Source: Corallium rubrum (lineage: Eukaryota; Cnidaria; Anthozoa; Scleralcyonacea; Coralliidae). From it: a stretch of DNA of 64,000 bases. Positions within the stretch are counted from its first letter, which is position 1; the number at the start of each line of letters is the position of its first letter. Both the position numbers and the translations under genes were made by a program. Location: positions 8,235,309 to 8,299,308 of the forward strand of contig OZ036015.1 in the NCBI GenBank assembly GCA_964035015.1, given 5' to 3'. Positions 27,998 through 37,605 of the stretch are shown piece by piece. The notes beneath the pieces are model-generated. The model was not told the DNA's origin. It worked only from the letters and a program-made list of their open reading frames with translations, and did not search any database.

Positions 27998-28930
27998 TTT
28001 CGTACAAAAATTTCAGATTTTTTGTGCAGTCACCACCTGACTGGCTTCCGTACAAAAATTTCAGATTTTTTGTACACTCCCCACCTGACTGCCTTTCGTA
28101 CAAAAATTTCAGATTTTTTGTAAGCTCCCCACCTGACTGGCTTTTGTACAAAAATTTCAGATTTTTTGTACCCTCCCCACCTGACTGGCTTTCGTACAAA
28201 AATTTCAGATTTTTTGTACGCTCTGCACCTGACTGGCTTTCGTACAAAAATTTCAGATTTTATGTACGCTCCGCACCTGACTGGCTTTCGTACAAAAAAT
28301 TCAGATTTTTTGTGCAGTCACCACCTGACTGGCTTTTGTACAAAAATTTCAGATTTTTTGTACGCTCCCCACCTGATTGGCTTTTGTACAAAAATTTCAG
28401 ATTTTTTGTACGCTCCCGACCTGACTGCTTTTGTACAAAAATTTCAGATTTTTTGTACGCTCCCCACCTAACTGGCTTTCGCATAAAAATTTCAGATTTT
28501 TTGTAAGCTCCCCACCTGACTGGCTTTCGTACAAAAATTTCAGATTTTTTGTACGCTCCCCACCTAACTGGCTTTCGTATAAAAATTTCAGATTTTTTGC
28601 ATGCTCCCCACCTGACTGGCTTTCATAAAAAAATTTCAGGTTTTTTGTGCGCTCTCCACCTGACTGGCTCTCATACAAAAATTTCAGATTTTTTTTACGC
28701 TCCCCACCTGACTGGCTTTCGTATAAAAATTTCAGATTTTTTGTGCGCTCTCCACCTGACTGGCTTTTGTACAAAAATTTCAGATTTTTTGTACGCTCCC
28801 CACCTGACTGGCTTTCGTACAAAAATTTCAGATTTTTTGTACACTCCCCACCTGACTGGCTTTTGTACAAAAATTTCAGATTTTTTGTACACTCCCCACC
28901 TGACTGGCTTTTGTATAAAAATTTCAGAAA
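27998..28930. repeat. 48-bp tandem repeat, about 19 copies
   Basis: The unit consists of CAGATTTTTTGTACGCTCCC, then CACCTGACTGGCTTTCGTAC, then AAAAATTT. The period is a multiple of three and lacks stops in most frames, which explains several long frames on both strands (SPPDWLSYKNFRFFVR and ESQSGGERTKNLKFLY patterns). I see no independent evidence of translation. It lies in the Rab intron where one exon is missing. Confidence 0.95.
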
Positions 28931-28944
28931 GTGGACAAGAAGGA

Positions 28945-29103
28945 TATAAGCACCCCCTGTTTTCGAAAATTGTCATCTGCCTGAAGATTCTTTTTTAGAT
29001 GAAACAGCCTGTAGCAGACTTTTGAGGTAAGCGAAAATCTATATATTTGCTCTAACTATATGTTATCGAGCACTCTTTGCGTTTCGTAGACCAAAACCCA
29101 CAC

Positions 29104-29158
<55 letters not shown>

Positions 29159-30162
29159 TACAATAAAAACAATGGATATACTCTATCTATCTGTCTCTCA
29201 ATACAGGAAACCCCTCTGTACAAGGATAATTTTACTTGCTGAGGTCAGCAAAAAAAATAAAATATATATAAACAGTAAAACAATCTCGAAAAATAAATAT
29301 ATAAAAATAAAATAAATCAATCAATAAATACACTGTAAATATAAAAAAAATAAGTAAATAAATAAATAAACTATTAATGTTAGGTTAAATATGGGCAACA
29401 CCCCCAGCCCATAATGCAACCCTGCCACGCCACAAGCTGAAAAGCACCACTGCACGTTATAACCTGACTACTACTTGAGAAGGTATCTATTTAAATTTTC
29501 AAAAAGTCTTTAATAATTCATATTAGGAAAACACAAAGGAAAATTATGACCGTGACGTGTTTCAATATGTGATAGAGACATGCTCACTATTTTTGATGAA
29601 CTTTTTCTTCGATTTTGCGGCTCAGAAAACTTCAATTTTCAAAATTGATTTCTATATAAGCTTATTATATAGGGATAGTTTTTGAAGCCATTTAAAGGTG
29701 GTCTACAGTACGTTCTGCACGTGTGCCAAGTGTGGGCTCCAAAACATGACATTTGTAGATAATTACGTGAAGTACTAAGCTCAATGTAAACTGCAGCGAG
29801 GTTGAAAATGTTTTGTTTTGGGTACAAGTAATAAAGATGTAAGCAAGAAAAGCTTACAATCTTGAATAAATGGTATCAATATTTTTTTGTAAATAAAGAT
29901 GTAAACATTAGTTCCTTACATGTGCAGAACGGACTGTAGACCCCATTTAAAACATTCGGAGTATGTGTTTTATCAGATCTAAAACACTTGGCTATTGCTT
30001 CGTGTTTTAAATCTGATAAAAACACTGCTGCTCGTTTTAAATAGTACTTAAAATATTTATAGTCAGACTGCATTAATACTAAATACTAAATAATAATAAT
30101 AATAATAAATAAACATTGTATAATTTATACAACAGAATAATTTTAATAAAAATGTCCATTAC
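28945..30162. other. Rab intron without recognised gene
   Basis: It contains a fragment (28960-29060, TCATCTAAAAAAGAATCTTC on the minus strand) shared with 49405-49645, a (TA)n run at 29107-29152, and AT-rich low complexity at 29250-29370. The missing Rab exon should lie between 27927 and this region's end, but no stretch matched the expected residues with proper borders. Confidence 0.6.
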
Positions 30163-30305
30163 CTATTGTGGTGAGAAGCGAGGTGGGAAGTTCTTCATCG
30201 GGTTTAGAAAACATGCGAATTATTGAAGTCTTGCCAACTGTTGATTCACCAATGACAAGAACTTCGTACCTTATGTCAAAATCTTTCTTTACTGCTGTCA
30301 TTGTG
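30163..30305 (-). CDS. Rab-type GTPase, first coding exon
   Basis: The start codon is at 30301-30299, four bases after an acceptor (TTTGCAG at about 30312-30306), so a 5' UTR exon lies further upstream. The exon codes 46 residues plus one base and holds the P-loop GESTVGKTS (about residues 18-26) and a switch I ending TTI-G. The donor is GTAATG at 30162. The valine in STVGKTS is usual for Rabs. Phase 1 at the 3' border. Confidence 0.85.
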
Positions 30306-30701
30306 CTGCAAACACAAAGATATTGAAGTAATTAAATTAAATGTGCAATTATGAGTGCTTGGACTTTTACTCTCTTGTTTCCATCAGTGCCACTAGCTTA
30401 GCACTTTTTATTTTTTATTGACAGTCTAATGCCAGACAATTTTACTCATCAAGAGAAGACATCCTGACATGGTGGAGTTAAAGGGTTAATAACCAGGGTG
30501 CATTCCATGCATGCTACGCCAGATATCTCTGGTGTGGACTTGTCCTTGGCGTGCTGGCATGAGTTAGCCAAAATTTGATATCTTGGTGTATTGGCGTACG
30601 CACTTCTTCAGTCTTCTTGGTCTGCAAACAAATGTGACTTTAATAATTGTCAGTTGTTTGCTATACAAGCTGTGTTAGTTAGTAATACTCAGAAAAACTC
30701 T

Positions 30702-30777
30702 GAGCTCTAAGCGGGACTCAAACCCTCAACCTTCTGAATGCTAGCCAGACGCTCTAACCATTGAGCCACTAGAACTC
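30702..30777 (-). repeat. tRNA-Ala(AGC)-like segment of family C
   Basis: On the minus strand the segment has a seven-pair acceptor (GAGTTCT/AGAGCTC), D stem GCTC/GAGC, anticodon loop CTAGCAT (AGC), and a T arm close to GTGGG/CCCGC with TTCGAG-type loop (here TTTGAG). Box A is TGGCTCAATGGTTAGAGCG. Its presence inside a retroposon, without free CCA end, argues for a tRNA-derived SINE promoter. Confidence 0.7.
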
Positions 30778-31039
30778 AGATAGCGGAGCAAGGTTAATTA
30801 AGGTACTTATACCTTAGACTGTGCCCAGTCCTCCAGGAACGAGTCTTAACTGCTCGGTTACAAGTACTTGTTATTTCTGAAACTAACTAACTGTGTTTAA
30901 CTGGAAACTTACTGTTACAATGTGACTTGTAGATCCCAATAGGTACTTGTAACTGAGCGGTTAAGACTCGTTCCTGGAGGACTGGGCACAGAATAAGGTA
31001 TAATTACCTTAAAAATAACCTTGCTCTGCTACTGTATCT

Positions 31040-31115
31040 GAGTTCTAATGGCTAAATGGTTACAGCGTCTGGCTAGCATTCAGAAGGTTGTGGGTTCGAG
31101 ACCCGCTTAGAGCTC
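31040..31115 (+). repeat. tRNA-Ala(AGC)-like segment of family C, inverted copy
   Basis: The same cloverleaf on the plus strand, with GAGTTCT at the 5' end, anticodon loop CTAGCAT, GTGGGTTCGAGACCCGC T arm and AGAGCTC at the 3' end. Box A is damaged (TGGCTAAATGGTTACAGCG). Confidence 0.7.
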
Positions 31116-31325
31116 AGTTTTTCTTAGTACAGTATTACTAACACAGCTTGCACAGCAAACAACTGACAATTACTACTAACATCAAGCTGCAATTTCTGAA
31201 ACTAAATGTGACTTTGTCACTTGGTGTACCAAAACGTCCGATAAAAAATAATTTGTAGCCTTGGCATAAAGCTCTGAGCCTCGTCCCAATCTCCGGTGTG
31301 AGACTTGCATGGAATGCACCCTGGG

Positions 31326-32465
31326 TTAGTTATAATCAATACAATTCACACATTATCCAATATTAATATCCAATTCACACATCTATTTGTTCTGATTATA
31401 AAGTAAAGATCAACAATCTTTAACATATAAGCTGTTTAAGCTAAAGAAATCAACCAGAAAGTTTGTGTAAATCAGGATGATTTGTCTCAGATTTACAACA
31501 CCTGATGATTAAAACATTTATTTCTTTGGAATTTTCTTCAATAATTTATATATATGAGAATATGATTTAATACCACATTACAATAATTACTCGGGCTACC
31601 GCAGGTACAGTAGATGTGTCTAGGTTTCGGTCGCGTTGTTAGTGTTTTTGTTTTGTTTGTGTTTTTTTTGCGTCGAGATATTGCCCAAGAGGCTTTGCGA
31701 AACCGAGATATCACTTTCATGGCAAGTTGTCTCTTGAACGAAGCTTTTGTTGCCATTTTACCGATGTTTTTGAATATTTCAATGACATTTCTTGGCACAC
31801 TACACAGTAGTCGTCTCAAACAAAGATGTCAGAGTATAGTCGGACTGTCAGTGAATCAAGGTGTATTAAGAATAATTTGAAACTTTAAACTGAAGGAGTG
31901 AAGGACGTCAGAGAATAGTCATGTTTAAATAACTGCAAAACTGAGGTTTGGCTGAGTTGTCTCCAGATGATCAGTGGTTGTCTCGTTTGAACGAAGCCTT
32001 TATTGCCATTTTATCGATGTTTTTAAATATTTGAAAGACATTTCACGACAACTACAAAATGCAAGTATAATACTTAAAGCACCGAATAGAGTAACAACCG
32101 GTAAGATATCAATATGTTGAACTGTTCAGTGCGTGTCCTATTACATTCGGAAACTAAATATATTAGATTCAGAAAAACAGCCTTGTTTACATTTATACTA
32201 CATCAGCAAACCTTCGGCGCTTCATGCACCGCAGCAGTTCATATAAGACCATAGATTGCCATTGCCATGTAGTCTTATTAGAGGTACGCACAGGCTACGG
32301 GAAGCTTTCAGAAATCAGTAGCCCGAGTGAACACCTGCGCAGGCGTCTTGTTTACATATAAATTTATAATGATTACCACATTACCAAATCACATTTCTCT
32401 TTGCATTGGGAAGGGCCTTCGCTCACAACATTTAGACTCCTACAGTATGTTCTCTGTTTCAGCAG
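31326..32465. other. Intergenic/5' intron stretch without recognised gene
   Basis: No coding motif was found. 32405-32465 holds a decayed relative of the hammerhead family (AAGGGCCTTCGCTCACAACATTTAG) and of the 46.3-kb element (GTTCTCTGTTTCAGCAGTATATCTGACC). A short direct repeat pair (31715-31760 and 31985-32030, TTGAACGAAGC...TTGCCATTTTA) suggests an old duplication. Confidence 0.5.
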
Positions 32466-33403
32466 TATATCTGACCTTACCATATTTCAATTGTTACAGT
32501 AATTTACATAATATAAGAATATGATTATTACCATTCAAGGACGTAGCCAGGGGGGGGGCAGTATATCTGACCTTACCATATTTCAATTGTTACAGTAATT
32601 TACATAATATAAGAATATGATTATTACCATTCAGAGACATAGCCAGGGTGGGGCAGTATATCTGACCTTACCATATTTCAATTGTTACAGTAATTTACAT
32701 AATATAAGAATATGATTATTACCATTCAGGGACGTAGCCAGGGGGGGGGGGGGGCAGTATATCTGACCTTACCATATTTCAATTGTTACAGTAATTTATA
32801 TAATATAAGAATATGATTATTACCATTCAGAGATGTAGCCAGGGGGGGCAGTATATCTGACCTTACCATATTTCAATTGTTACAGTAATTTACATAATAT
32901 AAGAATATGATTATTACCATTCAGAGATGTAGCCAGGGGGGGGGAGGGCAGTATATCTGACCTTACCATATTTCAATTGTTACAGTAATTTACATAATAT
33001 AAGAATATGATTATTACCATTCAGGGATGTAGCCAGGGGGGAGGGGCAGTATATCTGACCTTACTATATTTCAATTGTTACAGTAATTTACATAATATAA
33101 GAATATGATTATTACCATTCAGAGACGTAGCCAGGGGGGGCAGTATATCTGACCTTACCATATTTCAATTGTTACAGTAATTTACATAATATAAGAATAT
33201 GATTATTACCATTCAGGGACGTAGCCAGGGGGGGGGCAGTATATCTGACCTTACCATATTTCAATTGTTACAGTAATTTACATAATATAAGAATATGATT
33301 ATTACCATTCAGAGACGTAGCCAGGGGGGGCAGTATATCTGACCTTACCATATTTCAATTGTTACAGTAATTTACATAATATAAGAATATGATTATTACC
33401 ATT
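32466..33403. repeat. Tandem array (about 95-bp units) carrying a captured hAT end
   Basis: About ten units run from CAGTATATCTGACCTTACC through ATATAAGAATATGATTATTACCATT-type sequence to CAGAGACGTAGCCAGG and a G run that varies from about 4 to 12. The CAG(A/G)GACGTAGCCAGG part is the terminal sequence of the hAT MITE that follows the last unit, so the array repeats a flank-plus-end segment. Confidence 0.9.
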
Positions 33404-33705
33404 CAGAGACGTAGCCAGGGGGGCTGGGGGAGCCACAGCTCCCCTCTTTTGATATAAAACAACAGACATGCAACTACAAACTAATGCAATATGAATTGTG
33501 TCAGGAAATAAACTGTAAACAGTGTATTCAATCTACTGAGTGTATGCATTTTGAGTATCTATGTGACGTTTGCGTGTTTTGAGTATTTTATATGACGTTT
33601 TTTAACCTTTAGAGTCTGTAAAATCTTCCTCCAAAAGCCAGGAAATGGCATTTCAGCGACTCTCGATTTCAAAATTTCCCCTTCAAAATCCAGGCTACGT
33701 CCCTG
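33404..33705. mobile_element. hAT-type MITE (302 bp)
   Basis: The ends CAGAGACGTAGCC and GGCTACGTCCCTG are inverted, and an exact 8-bp duplication TTACCATT flanks it (33396-33403 and 33706-33713), the hAT hallmark. There is no coding capacity. Confidence 0.9.
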
Positions 33706-33973
33706 TTACCATTACAATATAAATTTACATATAATAATATGATTATCACAAAAAGTGTTCTTTGGAACGAAATAGAAAATTTTAAATGGTATTATACAAC
33801 TGAAGAAGCAGAAATTGCATCAGAATCTATAAACACGTGCATCATGCTATCATTTATCCTTCAGGCATATTTTGGCGTATTAATAAATCAGTTTAATATA
33901 TTTAGGCATTTAGCTAGATATCAAGCAATACGTTTTTACAATACAAACAACATATCTTTCTAATACTGCTTAC

Positions 33974-34250
33974 CTTAAGAGACATTCAGAATCAGCTGTG
34001 CTTTAAAGGTCAAAAAAAAACGATATGTTTTAACCAGATCATGACTGCCACAAATGACCACAATAATTGCAACATTTTCCCAAAAATTCTAACCGGAAGT
34101 AAAATGCACCGAGTTACCGAAGGTATTACGACGATAACCGAAGACTACGATAAACCGCTGACCACTCTTTGTTTACATTCGTGGTCGCCCGATACTGATA
34201 TTATAATTAAGAAAAGATGTTATAAAATAATATGTATACTACGCGAGCCC
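33974..34250 (-). other. Possible 5' UTR exon of the Rab gene
   Basis: The first coding exon begins with an acceptor four bases before its ATG, so a non-coding exon must lie upstream on the minus strand. Here AAG|GTAAGC (33973-33968) is a good donor, preceded by moderately GC-richer, low-repeat sequence (ACCACGAATGTAAACAAAG). The start is not defined. Placement is a guess from splice signal and distance. Confidence 0.25.
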
Positions 34251-34255
34251 TGATT

Positions 34256-34530
34256 GGTCAATTGCCGTGTTTGGATCAGAGTATCCAAATACGGAAAATT
34301 CCCGCCAAAACGATTTTTTGAAAATGTCGGACAGTATATCATATTCACTTGTGATTATTTTATAAAAGAAATATCAAATGGTTTTTTCCGTGTTTGGAGA
34401 TTCTTATCCAAACACTTGGGAAATTGCTCGACTTTTGTTACGCTTTTCTCGTCCAGTCTCGCAATTTCCCGCTGTTTGGATCAGAGTATCCAAACACGGA
34501 AAACCATTTGGTATTTCTTTAGTAATTCTG
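34256..34530. repeat. Inverted-repeat element around CCGTGTTTGGA
   Basis: CCGTGTTTGGATCAGAGTATCCAAA at 34264 and its variants at 34390 and 34470-34500 pair as arms (GGTTTTTTCCGTGTTTGGA against TCCAAACACGGAAAACC). It is a small MITE or solo repeat without coding capacity. Confidence 0.55.
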
Positions 34531-34639
34531 AAAATTTCGAGAGGAAATACACATTTAAACTCTACTTACCTGTTTAAATCACTGGAGCTTAATGGTTACA
34601 TCAAGTTACTGGTCAACAGATGTAACATTCTCAATCTGT

Positions 34640-35872
34640 GTTCTTGTAGGTTGTACACATATGTAACCTTCACTCACTATCTGAGTTCTTGTAGCTCAAT
34701 AATTAGAGTGTCTCACTGGTCATCAGAAGGTTGAAGGTTGTACACATATGTAACCTTCACTCACTATCTGAGTTCTTGTAGCTCAATGGTTAGAGTGTCT
34801 CACTGGTCATCATCAGGTTACAGGTTGTACACATATGTAACCTTCACTCACCATCTGAGTTCTTGTAGCTCGATGATTAGAGTGTCTCACTGGTCGTCAG
34901 AAGGTTACAGGTTGTACACATATGTAACCTTCACTCACCATCTGAGTTCTTGTAGCTCAATGATTAGAGTATCTCACTGGTCATCAGAAGGTTACAGGTT
35001 GTACACATATGTAACCTTCACTCGTCTGAGTTCTTGTAGCTCAATGGTTAGAGTGTCTCACTGGTCCTCAGAAGGTTACAGGTTGTACACATATGTAACC
35101 TTCACTCACCATCTGAGTTATTGTAGCTGAATGGTTAGAGTGTCTCACTGGTCATTAGAAGGTTACAGGTTGTACACATATGTAACCATCACTCACCATC
35201 TGAGTTCTAGTAACTCAATGGTTAGAGTGTCTCACTGGTCCTCAGAAGGTTGTACACATATGTAACCTTCACTTACCATCTGAGTTCTTGTAGCTCAATG
35301 GTTAGAGTGTCTCACTGGTCATCAGAAGGTTACCGGTTGTACACATATGTAACCTTCACTCACCATCTGAGTTCTTGTAGCTCAATGGTTAGAGTGTCTC
35401 ACTGGTCATCAGAAGGTTGCAGGTTGTACACATATGTAACCTTCACTCACCATCTGAGTTCTTGTAGTTCAATGGTTAGAGTGTCTCACTGGTCATCAGA
35501 AGGTTACAGGTTGTACACATATGTAACCATCACTCACCATCTGAGTTCTAGTAACTCAATGGTTAGAGTGTCTCACTGGTCCTCAGAAGGTTGTACACAT
35601 ATGTAACCTTCACTTACCATCTGAGTTCTTGTAGCTCAATGGTTAGAGTGTCTCACTGGTCATCAGAAGGTTACCGGTTGTACACATATGTAACCTTCAC
35701 TCACCATCTGAGTTCTTGTAGCTCAATGGTTAGAGTGTCTCACTGGTCATCAGAAGGTTGCACATATGTAACCTTCACTCACCATCTCAGTTCTTGTAGT
35801 TCAATGGTTAGAGTGTCTCACTGGTCCTCAGAAGGTTGTACACATATGTAACATTCACTTACCATCATCCAG
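34640..35872. repeat. 87-bp satellite derived from a tRNA-like sequence, about 14 copies
   Basis: The unit starts GAGTTCTTGTAGCTCAATGG and continues TTAGAGTGTCTCACTGGTC, ATCAGAAGGTT, then GTACACATATGTAACC. Its first 55 bp align with the 5' part of the family C tRNA-Ala-like segment (GAGTTCTAGTGGCTCAATGG), keeping box A. The T-arm half is replaced by a GTTACANNN/TGTAACC inverted motif. Some units lack the TTACAGG block (about 78 bp). The 87-bp period keeps frames open (SHWSSEGYRLYTYVTFTHHL), which is not evidence of a gene. Confidence 0.85.
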
Positions 35873-36296
35873 ATAGTTTATGCACAGCGTTCAAAATAAT
35901 TCATTTAACTCAATCTGAGTGCACAGAACTTTCTCAAAATAATTAATAAGTTATGGTAATATAAAAACAAAAATCACGACCATTCTTAATATTGCGGCAA
36001 ACTACTTCAATAAATTAACGTCACTTGAACATCAACTTTCTTTTTAAATACTAACTCATTTAAGAAGCTACATCAAGCATTTGAAATTGTTTCTTACACT
36101 GGTATTAAAACACCTCGAATTTGGTTAAAAAGCTTGACTATTGCCTAATCTTTCAACTCATTTCTCAATGTTTAAAAGTGCACATGAAACCAAAATTAAG
36201 TTTGTCTTATTTGAAAGAACACTTAAAATGATAGACTAACATCTTTTGCAGTTTTTCGTTTCCTTGCTTCGTTCTTGAGATATTTCACTTTAATAT
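35873..36296. other. AT-rich stretch, nothing recognised
   Basis: No repeat family, splice-supported exon or RNA gene could be identified here. Confidence 0.5.
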
Positions 36297-36425
36297 AAAT
36301 AAGTTTTGTGGAAACACTAGGTAAAATATTTCTTTGCTAAGCTTTCGGCCTGTTGACTCAGGCCTTCATCAGAGCAATGACAACAAGCTGTTGGCTCACG
36401 TCATTTATAAACTAAACATATTTCA
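36297..36425 (-). mobile_element. Family B retroposon end with hammerhead
   Basis: It matches 45556-45690 and the complement of 47010-47148 (AAGTTTTGTGGAAACAC, TTGTTGGCTCACGTCATTTA). A full hammerhead core lies at 36334-36377 on the minus strand. 36426-36845 shows no further recognisable feature. Confidence 0.65.
36334..36377 (-). ncRNA. Hammerhead ribozyme motif (family B)
   Basis: On the minus strand stem I TTGCT/AGCAA encloses CTGATGA, stem II GGCCTG/CAGGCC with loop AGTCAA, GAAA, a two-pair stem III (AGCT) and cleavage triplet CTT. All core bases are present; the U at the cleavage position is less usual. Confidence 0.65.
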
Positions 36426-36845
36426 GTTTGTTTGATATGCAAATTAAACCTTTTAACGTCACATGTGCATAATGAGTTATTGAAAAAAAGTTATATACAC
36501 GAAATCGGAGTTTCGACTGAGCATACAACCTGAGTCGGGATAAAACGTAGTTCATTTATAACATGAGGCTGAAGCAGCCGTAGTAAACATAACATTTCTG
36601 ATTTCAGAAACTTTTTAATGTTTAGGTATATTCTATAAGGATAAAATTTGCTTATCGAATACCCTTGACAATAATCCTAAACGTAGTGTCTAAAAATAAT
36701 GAACTCAAAACATGAAAAAACAGTCCCAGCCTATTCTCAAAAGATATCATTCTTAAATATATCTGGTGAATTCTGACTTCTGGTTGAAATGTTCAGCGGT
36801 TGCAATGCTAAAATTAACCTGGATTACATGTAATTAATCCATATC

Positions 36846-37211
36846 ATTGTCAGTTGTTTGCTGTACAAGCTGTGTTAGTTAGTAATACTTAGAAAAACTC
36901 TGAGCTCTAAGCGGGACTCGAACACACAACCTTCTGAATGCTAGCCAGACGCTCTAACCATTGAGATACTAGAACTCAGATAGCGGAGCAAGGTTATTTC
37001 TAAGGTAATTATACCTTAGACTGTGCCCAGTCCTCCAGGAACGAGTCTTAACCGCTCGGTTACAAGTACTTGTTGGTCTACAAGTCGCGTTGTAACAGTA
37101 AGTTTCCAGTTAAACACTGTTAGTTAGTTTGAGTATTACTAACTAACACAGCTTGTACAGAAAACAACTGACAATTATTACTAACATCAAGCTGCAATTT
37201 CTGAAACTAAC
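36846..37211. mobile_element. Family C tRNA-like retroposon copy, truncated in the middle
   Basis: It starts TTGTCAGTTGTTTGCTGTAC and ends CATCAAGCTGCAATTTCTGA. It contains one tRNA-Ala-like segment on the minus strand (36902-36977) and the CCAGTCCTCCAGGAACGAGT block. Its right end directly abuts the target duplication of the Penelope insertion. Confidence 0.75.
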
Positions 37212-37224
37212 TAATATCCATATA
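37212..37224. other. Left 13-bp target duplication of the Penelope insertion
   Basis: TAATATCCATATA here is repeated exactly at 41780-41792. Confidence 0.85.
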
Positions 37225-37310
37225 AAAGCTTCTAGGACAGCGTCGGCCACGGTTGAAATCCAAATATTACCAGGGTTAAGTCACGTTGGCCTGAAAAACA
37301 GAGAAAAATC

Positions 37311-37348
37311 TTCTCGACGTTTCGAGCGAAGGCCCTTCGTCAGGAGAA
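37311..37348 (-). ncRNA. Hammerhead ribozyme motif (family A)
   Basis: On the minus strand: TTCTC, CTGACGA, GGGC-CTTC-GCTC, GAAAC, GTC, GAGAA. Stem I is a perfect five-pair TTCTC/GAGAA helix. The layout is that of a minimal type I hammerhead. Confidence 0.75.
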
Positions 37349-37605
37349 ATTAGTAAACAACTCACATGTGGTCACGCGTATTTATAGCAGAGCTACAATG
37401 GGAATCACGTGAACACATGTAAGCCAATAAAAACAAAGTAAACAAATAAATTAATATGTAATATGTAATTTTAGCCTGTGTGCAGGTGCTGACCCAATTT
37501 GTGGGTCAGGTACCTGCAAATAGGCAAAGAAACAGGTTATAAATTACTATTTAAATCGTCAGAAAAAGGTTAAGGAAAAGGTGTGGAATATGGTGGTGGA
37601 GTGAG

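Larger units (their letters stand above)
2930..30305 (-). other. Rab-type small GTPase gene (seven exons seen, one missing)
   Basis: The coding exons, 5' to 3' on the minus strand, are 30305-30163, 27926-27866, 27782-27705, 26021-25932, 3931-3866, 3761-3711 and 3076-2930. All have AG acceptors and GT donors, and the joined phases agree except for one gap. The product has the Rab/Ras G motifs: GESTVGKTS (G1), TTIG (switch I), DTVGQERF (G3), NKTD (G4) and ETSAK (G5). It ends Cys-Cys-Gly-stop, consistent with C-terminal geranylgeranylation and a membrane-trafficking role. The exon for the strand pair between switch I and the W-D-x-x-G motif is not found. The gene spans about 27 kb, mostly because of a Polinton and tandem repeats in its introns. 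The exact Rab subfamily is not assigned. Confidence 0.85.
30642..31203. mobile_element. Palindromic tRNA-Ala-like retroposon, family C
   Basis: It is flanked by a 12-bp duplication, AAATGTGACTTT (30630-30641 and 31204-31215), typical of target-primed insertion. The two halves are inverted copies joined near 30890, each holding a 76-nt tRNA-like segment (30702-30777 minus, 31040-31115 plus) and a CCAGTCCTCCAGGAACGAGT block. The outer ends are TAATTGTCAGTTGTTTGCT and its complement. Other copies or parts: 36846-37209, 45766-45890, 46566-46940. Confidence 0.8.
30493..31325. mobile_element. MITE with CCAGGGTGCATTCC ends, carrying a nested insertion
   Basis: The ends CCAGGGTGCATTCC and GGAATGCACCCTGG are inverted. 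The body matches 43690-43965 (GATATCTCTGGTGTGGACTT, TTGATATCTTGGTGTATTGG), which lacks the 562-bp insertion at 30642-31203. That copy thus acts as the unoccupied version. Confidence 0.75.

Noticed and set aside
27998..28930. Repetitive protein with 16-residue repeats, or a CRISPR-like array
   Set aside because: The 48-bp period is a multiple of three so frames stay open on both strands. There are no unique spacers, so it is not CRISPR, and the DNA is eukaryotic intron.
30702..31115. Functional tRNA-Ala genes
   Set aside because: They are embedded in dispersed palindromic retroposons with target duplications, and copies have damaged boxes; better read as SINE promoters.
34640..35872. Array of tRNA genes
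   Set aside because: Only the 5' half is tRNA-like; T arm and acceptor 3' strand are missing.
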